NCBI GenBank assembly: GCA_029962745.1
Contig: CM057154.1
Coordinates: 32,033,134-32,097,133, forward strand
Direction: 5' to 3'
Source of the DNA: Echinometra lucunter
Taxonomy: Eukaryota; Echinodermata; Echinoidea; Camarodonta; Echinometridae
Length of the DNA: 64,000 nt
The position numbers and the translations under genes were made by a program. The notes below the pieces were generated by a model that worked only from the letters and a program-made list of their open reading frames with translations, made no database searches and was not told where the DNA came from. Positions 36,701 through 48,700 of the stretch are shown piece by piece (position 1 is the stretch's first letter; every line of letters starts with the position of its first letter).

Positions 36701-39700
36701 GTTTGCTATCAATCACAAATTTAAAACAACCATTTTGATTGGTCCAGGGTCACCTTTTTGAACGAGATGCGTATGAAATGGTCTTGATTGGCTGTTACAA
36801 CTTTGCAATTGATTGCAAATCTTTGTGTTACGGGGCCCAAGTCTCGTCCTAATCCTAACCAAACTCCTCCATACAGGCCTTTGTCAATTTGTGTACAGGT
36901 GAAGAAAAATGAGAAGGGAGAGACAGAGACAGAGAAATACAGGAACACTGAAAGAGACAGAGGGAGAGAGGAGGACAGGGGCAAGAAATGGGGGAGACAG
37001 GAAGGGGGAAGGATAGGATTAGAGGAGTGTATATCAAAGCCCCCCTTCCCCCCCCCCCCCTTCCTCCTCTTTGACTTTGGAAACATTTGGAGGAGATGAA
37101 ATCTGGGAGAACTCATTTCATTGAAACTTGGAACAATAGAAAAGGCACAAAAGGCAGAGTGGGGAGAGGGAGAGAAAGAGAGGGGAAAGCTGGGGAGGGG
37201 GGGGGGGGGAGGGGGGGGGGGGGGGGGAGGGGGGGGGGGGGGGGTAGGGGGGGAGAAGGGGCATCTTTCACATTTTTTACTATAAAATAGAGCTTAGATA
37301 CAGAAAGGCTATAATACATGTATGTACAAAATACTGCTGATCTACAGGTGCAGTATATCAGAAAATCATGTGACGATGGTATTTTTATTTTGAAGGTGGA
37401 TGAGGAGGGAGGGGAATTACGAATCTAAATTTACTAGTCTAGCCGCTACGGGTCAATGTAGGAAGCAGAACATCAGGGAGACACCCAGCCGGAACTATGG
37501 TACTTCCTTTCCCTCTTGACATCCTGCAATGAATGCTTGCCATACCACCTTAGATCATAGCTTGTCAGACAGGCCCTTACTGAAGGAGGTCATTCTCAGT
37601 GATAAGGGTGAACCTCATTTCTTTGCAATGATAAGAAAAATGTTCAAGACTGCATTGTGAGGATTTTGTATTATAGCTATTCTATGAAAGTACTCATAAT
37701 TACATTGTCTTTTACTCTTATCTATTTCATTAAAAAATGAAATATGTGAATAATATGATATTACAACTGTCTCTTGGTTGTGATACCGTTACCTGAAGTA
37801 ACTGTTTAGTGTATTGCCACTTCCAGATATTTTATATTTTGAAATAGAATGAATAGATAAAGGTTGTAAAAGAAATATACATTTGTATCATCCTTTGGCC
37901 TGCCACAATCTGTTCTATGCAGGGACATTCATCATCTCTTCAAAATGTATAGAGGTTTACTGCTATTTCACCAAACATGGTCGTTAATATCAATTATGTT
38001 TGTTTCCCACACAAGTCCCATATGGTGTTTATAGTATACAACACAATTCCTGCATAATGAAGAAGATTTTCTGTTCAAAAGGTGATGGTAAGAGAGAAGA
38101 GAGGGAGAGCATTCAGCTCAAAGAAAAAAAAAAGCAATGTAAAAGATAAGCTCTGGGGATCATTTCATGAAGTGTTTTGTCTGTGATTTTTACTGACAAC
38201 TAATACAAGCTACTGAAATCCTTGCATCTGACTGGCTGAGAGCAAATTTGTCACTGACAAGACACTTCATGAAACCCTCCCCTGGGGGGTGTTTTATAAA
38301 GCTGTTCGTAAGTTACGCACGACTGGAACATGTTCTTGGGTGCTAATCAGATTCTCAGTCATTTACTTGTAGCACAAGAACATATCACCAGGCGTGCGTA
38401 AAGTCGTGCGTAACTTACGAACAGCTTTATGAAACACCCCCCATCCCCCCGATCTGCATTTCTGTGAAATGTGAATATAAACCAAGTGAATAGATGCAAG
38501 GTCTGTACATAATGTCAGACTACATGTACTTGCATGTCTAACTGTGCATCGTTCATGCAACAGATATATCATGTACAAGGTCATGTGAGAACACCTTGTT
38601 ATTCAGGATGAGGGAGGCGGATCGGATATGTCATGTTCTGTAATCTGCCTTGTCAAACAGCCACATTCATGGGTCACCGGACTGCATTTGAGACATCCCC
38701 CCACTGCCCGCCCCCTTGAGACGAAAATAACTTATTGTGTAGCTACCCTGTATATTGCCAAAAAATGCATTGATTTTTCCAAGTGATCTAAAAATGTTTG
38801 TACAATAGGACATTTGCAACTATTGGAGTTATGACTTCAAATCTTAAAAGTGAGACTTAACATGAACCTACTATCAAAAGAGACTAAATAACCAGTGATG
38901 CCTTATGGAAGGAAAGGAGAAAGTCCTGGAATGGGACCCAGGATCTTCTGGTACCATGGGTGCTAGTTGGTTACTGTGTTATAGGGCAGTGATTGAACCA
39001 GCTGAGTAGAGACCAGAGGCCTGTTTCTCGAAACTGTCACAAGTCTAAGTTCTTAGACAATCCGTATTAAGGACTCCTGTTATAGAATTAGCATGCATTT
39101 CAGTGGGATGTCCATGAACTTAGACTTAATACAGACCCTAGATCAGAGTAAGGGCGTGTAGTGGATGGCATGAATCCTTTTGAATATTCCTCTCTCCACC
39201 TACCTATCTTATCTATCCTCTTTGAGGCCATCAAACCCATTTGTAATTCCATCTGCTGTGAGAGGTTAGTCTATTCGCGTTCCCTTGCGAGATACTTAAC
39301 CAACATGATACCTTATGCATCTTACATGATGGACGCCCTGCCCCATTTATGTCCAAGGGGTGTTAAGATGAGGAGGATGTACCACTGAAGCAGAAACTGA
39401 GGCCGTGGGAGAAGGGGGGGGGGGGAGGGAGTGATGAATCATACCTTGTGTTTTTCTGTTATTCAAATCATTATGTTGTGCTGGTTACCAGTGGCCTGTT
39501 TCTTGAAACTGTCGTAATTAAGTCTAAGTTTGTTGACATCTTATTAAAACCATTGTTAATACCTATGACACACGTCTTTTTAGGTTGTCCATGAACTTAA
39601 TGTACACTTAATGGTGGTTTCAAGAAACAGGCCCCTGTATCTTTGTTATTAATTAACTACCAGTTAGACATAGATGTACAACAATCATTGTTAACATATA

Positions 39701-42700
39701 TCTGCTAACTACAGTGCATATCAAAATAAATGTAATCCAAATTCACAGGATTCCTGTTGCAAGATTACTGATTTTACCATTTATAGGTAGCTTAGATTAA
39801 ACGAGGAACTCTTCTTCTTTTAACTGATACCTTACTTGCATCATTTATGTTACACATGACCAGTTTCATTGTTATTCAAGATAACAGGTACAAATTCCAT
39901 TTTTTGCAAGTTTTAGTAAATAGTCACAAGACTGAACTCGCCTCTTTCAGTGGAGCCGCACATAATCAATTGCTTTCTTATTGATTATGACCAACTTCAG
40001 TAGCGTTTTTTGCACCGTTACTGGATGCAAGACTGAAACTGATATTTTTCCCTGCAATATGCTCATGATACGCTTTTAGTAGGTCTGATAATCACTGGTT
40101 ATCATCAGTGATCGTTAGGAAAAAAGGTTAATTCACTGGAGAAATTACACTTTCAGCATCGTTTCACCAGAAAGAAGGGAGTTCGCGGAGAACTCATGAG
40201 GATTTCAGAAAACATCTTCTGAATAGTCCCCAGCAGTTTTTCTTTTTTTTTTAACTGGAAGAATGTAAGGAAACACCTAACTGTGGTACTAGCCTTATCT
40301 GAAACTCAAGGTAGTCTTGGACTCTTGATAGAAAGTGTGCTAAGTGTTAAGGGAAAAGTCTGCTGTAACAAAGCATCAATACATTTCCCCAGGATATTAT
40401 CAAAAAACGAAGGCAGTAAGCCAAAGACTAACGAGAATAGCATAATCATATTCAATGGGAATGTAAACATACTCAATCATCTGTGAACTTGCTGAAAGCA
40501 TTCATTTCATCCATTCCCAAAACTTGCAAAAAATGGAATTTGTACCTGTCCTCTTCATTGACAATATACTCACTCAAGCGTGACAGCAGTGATGCAAGTG
40601 AGGCATCAATGGAAAGAGAAGGAGTTGTCCTTTTCAAATTTCCCACGTGCAAAATATAGAAATTAATTACCTTGGAATAATAATCTTCTAAACTTAGATA
40701 ACCTTTTTTTGTTATACGCACTGTAGTTTTGATCACTGATCCATGGGGATTTAATGGGATCATTTGTCAACTTAATTAATTGTCACTGGACTGGAGCTTA
40801 TAATCTATTTGCAATTTGTACTAAAATAGCAACAGTTGTAGGCACCCCATTTATGATAGTGTTTTATGTCTTTCATTTACATGTACATATTATGTCAATT
40901 ACATGCATCTATAAAAGGAAATGGAAATATCATAGAGGAACCTGGACAATTTTCTAATGCAAGCCAAGTGCTTTTGTTTTATCATATCTTTTCAACTGCA
41001 CGTAGTTGTACAAAATTTATGAAGTGGAATTTTAAAAGGAAACCCCAAATACAGTAAGTCTAAATTCTCATACTAAAGATGTGTTTCTCATTTTCATATT
41101 TTGTCACTTACTTCATATACTATGAATCCTTCCAATCAATCACTTTTTTGTTTACAAGTCGATACTTTGTACCATTTTATTAACTTTTGAAAGTCTTTTA
41201 AAAGTTTATCCATTTCATCTTATTTTCGAGGGGAAATTTTCTCTACACCTGTGCTCTATTTTGACCCCCTGATTTGATATTCAACTTGTAAGAATGGTAC
41301 CTAGATGAGTGTTGAATTGACCGATGGGGATACTACATCATGAAGCCTGTGCCACACCAAATCACCTGGACTTGAATTATAGATGAAGTCAACCCATCAA
41401 TATTCAGAGCCAGGCCCTCGGCAGAGAGAAGATCACTGCTTAGGCCTATGCAATGGAAAATCCTATTTTGATGAAGTCCAGGGCCGGTATTCAATTCAAT
41501 AGTTAAGTCAGAAATATGAGTATTTTTCTTAGTTAGTTACTTAGATAAAATACTTAGCAAAATTTGGTATTCAATATTTTGGCTAAGTAATTTACTCTAT
41601 TAAAAATCTAAGGCACCTACCTAGGAGATTTAAGCCAATTATTTTGGAGGTCTTGATTGGCAGGCATAGGTTTTTATACGCAGTCATCGTGAGCTGCACA
41701 GAATTGTATCATAGCGTAGAATTGTATCATAGCGTATTCGAGCGTATTTGATGCAACATGTTGATTGCGCATTGATGATATGATGTCACAATGCTCATCA
41801 GTAAGAATTTTGGCTTAAATTTGGCTTACTAAAGTAAAATTCAAAGTATTGAATTGAATGTGACTTAAGCAAATTTCTTAGCCAAGTAAAATACTTAGTA
41901 AAAGTTTTATTAATCGAAGTATTGAATTGAATACCGGCCCTGACAGAGACTCCAACTCTCCCGTTTTCGGCGGGAGATCTCCCGCTTTGAGTCCATTTTC
42001 ATAAAATCTCCCGCTCTCCCGCTTTAGTTTGAATTTCTCCCACCCTAGCTGTGTTTCTCCTTTTTTCTCCCAACCACCTTTTTGAAAAAAATGAAGCTGA
42101 ATCATTGAATTGTACCTCATTTAGTGTTGTTGTATGTTCAAAAATAAGCCTAAGATAGCACCAGAGAGCTTCTGTAACCCTAAAAGTGGCCTCCAGCCGC
42201 TAGAAATTTCGTGCTTTGCACTGGTGATGTGGGCTACGCGCACATTGAGTCAGAGTCTCCTGTTCACTAGGGGGTCTCGGCAGGAGAATCTCCCGCTTAA
42301 GAGGTGCTTGGGGTTGGAATCTCTGCCCTGATGTACAGTCCATTATAGCAAGAGCCTATCACTCATTGCATCCATTCATCCGTTTAGAAGATTTGTAATA
42401 AATGATGCTTCGTATTATGTTGAATCTTCATTTTAATGAAACAAATTGTATCTTACGTGCATATCAGTATGAAGAGTGTTTACAAAGTTAATGTATGTCG
42501 TAGGTCATTCTTTTTGTGAGTGACACTCATCTCTTCAAACTCAGTTCAAAGCAGCCCATTTTTATGAATAGTTGAAGGATATCTAAATATACATTTGATA
42601 ATTGTTTAACTTGTCCTTATTTCTGTCCATTCTTTTCAGCTGTTTCATTTTTTTCTCTTTCTCTTTGTTCTCTTTGACAGTACTAGCTACCGTAGCATTT

Positions 42701-45700
42701 GCTTTTCTTCTGCTGCCTATGTGTCAGTATTTATTGAGGCCCTGCTCATCAGGAACAAAGTAAGTATAACAACAACAACTCATTTTCAGCTATTTAGTCC
42801 CATAGCCATATATTGCTGCTGGGCATTAGCCTCGCTGAAATCTCGTCATAGGGAATACTCAAGAGGGAGTGTGCGTTGATCACATTATTTCTGCTCGTAT
42901 TACATCGTATTCTTTCCCAAATGCTTCGAACAATCTCACTCTAATCCTTCTTTATTCAAGGCTTTGCGATTTAGGTCATTGGTTTTCCATCATTAATTAT
43001 GACAAATGCTCAGGTGATGATTTCTTCACAGTCAATTTCGACTCTTACCACTCTTTAATTTCAGCCCAGAACCCAACACAAAGGTCAAAGATGAAGCTGA
43101 GTTCTGGTCATGTGACTAAAATGTGAAAGAAACTGTTCCAAAGCAGTGGGGGAAGATTGGTTAGTTTGTACTGGAAACCTGGAGGTTTTGGAATGACCAA
43201 AATGCATGATATATTGACTCACAGTCTTGCTGAAAAGCATCTGTACTACGTACACTGTTATTTCTGCAGAGTCAAATTTGACTCGGAATAGAATCAGCTG
43301 GGAGTCGACTCTATTCAGAGTTATTGACTCGGATTTCCGAATAAATTCGACTCAGAATGGAGTTACTTTGACTCATATTTAGAGTAGTTGATTCTCAATT
43401 GACACCACACTAGTCAAATAAATTTGGAAATCTGAGTCACTTTAACTCCGAATAGAGGTGAGTCCCAGCTGATGCCATTCTGAGTCAAATTTGACTCTGC
43501 AGAAAATTAGAGTGCACAGAAATGGATATATACAGTATAGGAGTACACACATGTTGCATAAATGTTTGACCTGATCACTTCTGCTGTTTCTTGTCATGTC
43601 TCATAATATAAGGGCATTCAGAAGAGGAATTGTTTTCAAGAGACATTCCTATACTATGACTTCTTCTTATCTGATATAGAAATAATGAGAAAGCTCACAA
43701 ATTAATTTTCACTTTTCCCATAACTCGAGCTTGTCTTTAATCTCAAACCTAACCCCAAAACCTCCTTACAACCTAAACCACTGTCTTTGAAAATATGAAG
43801 CCTATGGCATGTGATGGATCACTGCAAGTACGTTTTCTGTATTTAAGTACAGTTTTAATTAATGCTGCATATAAAACTCCTCGATACTTGAAGAAGCACC
43901 TTGCAGTATACCCATAGAAGCATCATACAAGTGAATTATGCATAAGGGCTCTGTTTTAATGCAGAGGTCAACAGCAAAATGGTATAGCATTTGAGGCCGT
44001 AGAGGAAATTCCCAGAACATGGGCACTACTAGATGGTTTGGTGTATCTATTGTGTATTCTGTGGGAATTTTTCAAAGGCACTGATCATCACTGATATCGC
44101 ACAGGAAAATTTGTGATTGGGAAATTATAGCAGTTTTAGTTTGATATCACAATTGTATGAAATCGAATTGAAGTAGACTGAAACTTCTTAAATGGCCCAA
44201 ACCTGATTTGCATATGATGCCACAGATTTGTAGATGTTAACTTTTCTTTTTAATTTTAATAATTTAGATGCCTGAAAAAGGAAACTCTTGATTATTTATG
44301 AAACCTTTTCTTTGCGCTCAGTGGAAGTGAAAGTGGTTTTAATAAGAAACTAGCTAGTGACGCACACCTGTGCCTTGTGATCTAAACCTTAATGCATTTT
44401 GCATGAAAGTTTATCTCTACATAGTATCTCAGCTCGGCTCTATAACATAGCAACTATCTACGGGGAAATGAAACGTTATTCTAAAAGTTCTTGTGTGTGG
44501 AAAGACAGACCGAATCAACTTTTTAAATCAGACTTTTCACCTATATTAATTTCTTCTTCAAGTGTTACATAAGATTTCTCTGGATTATTGCTACATTGTT
44601 GTATTGGATTTCATGGTTCAAAAGGGAGATGAATCAATGAAATGTTCTTAGAAAGTAATATTAGTAGACAATAATACTGACTTATCTCTCTCGTGTCAAA
44701 ATTATTCATTTATTCTTCATGAGAGCTTACCTTAGAGTTTCTTTACAGAAAATTAAATTTCCTTGAGGGGCAATCTTGGATTACTACTAATTCTTTTTAG
44801 AGCTCCTTTTGAGTTATTGAGAGACAAATCTCTCTCTTTCTCTCTCTCTGGTTACTGTTTTTAAATGTTCTTTCTAGGATTTCTGTGGAAGTATTTCCTT
44901 CTAGAAAGGAATTTGACATTCATAGTTACACAAATTTTTTTTTTTTTTATAAGGAACCTAGACATTCTTTAGTTGTGGTTGAACACACTGAGGAGATGCA
45001 TCTATTGAAACATTAATCAATTGAGAATGTCTGTGGATAATACTTGCTAACAAATTCAAGTGTAATCGTCAGATGGTTTGGAAAGCCCTTGGCATTTCAC
45101 TGGAGAGTGTTGTAACCTTTCCACCATTGTGCATTGGAAAGAAGATTGCTTTTAAATGACCTTCCATTATCATTCTTCATGCAGAAAGTAGATGAAATAT
45201 GATTTTGTAACATGGTATAAGTATTTTGAACACATGCAGGACTGCATCCATCGTTGCATGCATGGCTTGCGTGTTGAAATCTTATAAAAGAGGAAATAAA
45301 TTGAATTTTATGAGAGTGCATATTATCCATTAAGATGATAAGGCTCCCAATTCTTCCATGACCTATATCTTTGAGTGATGCATGTTAAATTAGAAGTTTA
45401 AGGGAACCATTGCCCCAACAAATAATTTCTTTACATTGTGTTGAGAATATACAAGTAATCCCTCCATTACTATTTTCAAATTTGAATAGTTTAGAATTAA
45501 AGAGCATTAAGAGAAAAAATTTCATATCATGGTCCAGACAGATGTTACTTCAGATTTATCTTCTATTCCATGTCATGCACATACAGTTGTGTACATTGAC
45601 TATAAATATACTTACAAATGCACTTAGCTTCTGCTCTTATTGAGGGTTTAATAATATTGAAACTTGTGTATTCACAGAAGTAAAGACATAAAGCTGACAA

Positions 45701-48700
45701 AAGTATGTTGATGAGTGTCCTTTAAACACCCCCAAGTCTGAAGTATTGTGGAGCTTCGATTTGGATGTGGCTCATGGGTCACATTAGGGAGAGCAGTTAA
45801 CGAGGCGCTGAGAGTGTAAAGATGGAAAGAAGTGAATTTAAAGCAGATGGAATAGCGGACAAGCTCGCCTCCAAGCTTAGAAGATGGTTGCTCGTAATTA
45901 GGACACAGAATGAGTTCTGAATAATTGAAGATGTTCAGGCTGTTTTCATGTGGCTTTGGGTTTGTTTTGAAGGCCTTTTACCACTGTGAATCCTGCAGAT
46001 ATTTTTACATCTTACCCAAGCCATTCTATGAATTCAGGCTGTGGCTGAGTGGGTATCAAATTGACATTTTGTAATCTTCTACTGACAGATAGTTTGCCCA
46101 TATCCACATATTTATTTATCATTTATTTTTAATAATCACATTAAATTCTACTGCAAGGGATGATTAAAATGTCACACGCTTTTATATCACCAAATGATCA
46201 AAAAATGTTAAGGGGTATGTGACTGGAAAGTTCTTGATGAGTATCCCCTCCTGCTAAACAGTTATCAAAGAATATAAACGCAAGAAAACTGCTTTAGAGC
46301 TCATGTAGGTTTCAAAGGTGCATACATTTTTGTATGTGCTATAATTTATTTTTTTTTCAAAAATCATTTCTTAGATGCATAATGATGTGTGAGATTATAG
46401 TGCAGCTATCTGGAAATTAACTTCATATTTTAGTTTTTATTTTTTTAATTTCATGTATTTCCTCTTAATGCAAGAATCAAACATTTGATTCCCTGACCAC
46501 TCCAGTTCCTGCCAGCATGAACATGTAGATCTATGTACATATAGATCAATTAGTCTACTCCCCAGTTACTGTCATGTTTCTTGAGAGAATATTTGATCTT
46601 GCAATATATTTTTTATAGAAGTAATATTTCAAGCTCATATTTCAAATGAAGTATAGTGATGTAGAAACACTAACATACAGAGAAAATATCTTTTGGTGAT
46701 AGTACACTAACCTGAATACCTCATTTATTCATCCAGACATGAATTTATAAAGAATATTTCAATGGTATTTAATGGGGAGGGGTAATATTTCAAGGCTCAT
46801 TTGCACTGGATCCCTGTTGTATCTCTGCTTTTATCATTTCACTGTACATTTAAGAATTAAAGTGATTACACAATGGTACATTTTTTTTTTATATATGATC
46901 GAGAATAGAATTCTAAGAAGAATAACATTAAAAATTTGATGATTTTCAATCGAAATCAATGCATTTTGGCTAATTTTCTCATAAAAAGTCAAGAGTTGAC
47001 CAAAAAATTTGAGTACGAGGTATGATGTAAAAGTGGGTACCCAGCTTCACGCATTGCAGTTGTGCTGCGTGCTAGACTGTACAATTTGTATTATACCTTG
47101 CGCGCATTTTGCTAGAATTGAGCGACAAGGTACCCACTTTGACGTCATTTTGACGTCAAAGTGGGTACCCAGTTGAAACTGGGTCACAGCTGAGGGGTCA
47201 AAAATATCCTGAAATCTTACCACATTTGGGAGTTTCCTTGGCAACAGGACTTTTTAAAAAACTTTAGACAGATGATTTTCTACTAATGAAATCATGCTCT
47301 TTTAAATGAACTAACATTGTTTCAGCATTGGGTACCCCCTTTAAGGGTAGCTTGATATACATGATACAGACTTAACACTGCAATACATGTAATGTATACC
47401 CAGAATATTATCTATTGAACTGGAAGGATACATTTTCTGTCACCCCTGATCTCAGTGCCATAACCTCTAACTATATTCAAAGGTTAGATAGCCAGCTTCG
47501 TCTAACCATTACAAGAATTCTTATGTGTTTAATGTATACAGACATGTCCTTATATGGCTTCTCATTCTGCTGAGAGTTGAGCCAAGGTAGCTGTTTTATA
47601 AATCGGAAGATGAGGAAGGAAATTCTCTATTAAAGACTTGTTCATGTTGCACCATGACTGCCTCTCTGCCCCGATTCTCCTCTCTCGTATATTATAGGCC
47701 TATAAACAGAGATAAGTGCATGTTCTCCATCATGTCTTTCAAGCGTAAGGAGTCATAACATGAATAATGCAGAATTGCTGTAGATGAGGAACACAAATTT
47801 CAGTTTCAGTTTCAAATTATTTCATACTTTCACATTCACATTCATTGCATGAATTACGGGTATGTGCAGCCAAGCAATAACTGTGAAAAGGATTTTTTAG
47901 TGGTATTTTTAAAAAAAAGAAAAGTTTTCATCAAGCCATGAAAGTAATAATAGAGACAAATTAACATAAAGAGATGTAATTAGAATTTCATGGTATTTAA
48001 ATGGAAATGAGACAAATATTTTTACATTGAAATAAGAGGGAATCCAGAGAAAAAAAAAGGATTTTGAATTGTAGATTCCTATTTATCAATAGCCACAACC
48101 TGGTGTTTGAGCATATCTGATATTTGCACAACATTCATAAAAAGTCATGGATGGAAAATAATCGATAGAAAATAACTGATGGAAATCCCCCCTTTTGAAT
48201 ATTTAAATACATTCTACGTATGCCTCTCTTATGTGATGTTTTAGCTACTGTAACAATGGTCATTGTTGTATGGTCATGTGTTGTATAGATATGTTTTGTG
48301 AAAATAAGTATCCCATGTACAATTTCCATTTTTACTTTTGAGATGGACAAAAAAAATGAACTGAATTGAATTGAAATATCTTTTGTATTATGTTCTATGT
48401 GATGTAAGGGAAGCAATATGAGACTATACTCACTATGATCTGGTTTCCTTTTTCTGCTATATCCTTCTTTGGCCGTCATGCCGTCACTTTACACAGCCTT
48501 TCGTGAATGACAGCCCTTAAATCTATAAAGTGTTGGGTCAGATAGTACCCAAAAGGCTATGAAAAATTTTTTACTACAAATCTACAAATACTCATGTCTT
48601 AAAACCGACACTTCGTAGATAAGAGGGGTGTGTTTCACGAATGTAAAACTTTTGAGAATTAAGGGCCAATCATTTACGAAAGGTTATGTAAGGCAAATGC

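Larger units (their letters stand above)
30279..42680 (+). other. SPPL3 intron 4 (12402 bp)
   Basis: Holds a GC-rich short tandem at 30.53 kb, a tandem duplication at 31.3 kb, family B copy 2, an ATC microsatellite, several MITEs (35.2, 36.7, 38.15, 38.28, 39.0, 39.5, 41.5 and 41.9 kb), G-runs at 32916-32933 and 37192-37262, and a GACA microsatellite at about 36465-36505. The stretches 32.40-33.48, 33.75-35.04, 35.61-36.42 and 37.27-38.15 kb show nothing recognisable. Confidence 0.7.

Noticed and set aside
36721..37319. Several frames across the GA- and G-rich region
   Set aside because: Start in a MITE and run through homopurine low complexity.
47047..47244. Small frames shared by 1535-1768, 8265-8486, 29352-29594 and 47047-47244
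   Set aside because: Similarity between them reflects the shared family A MITE, not a conserved protein.
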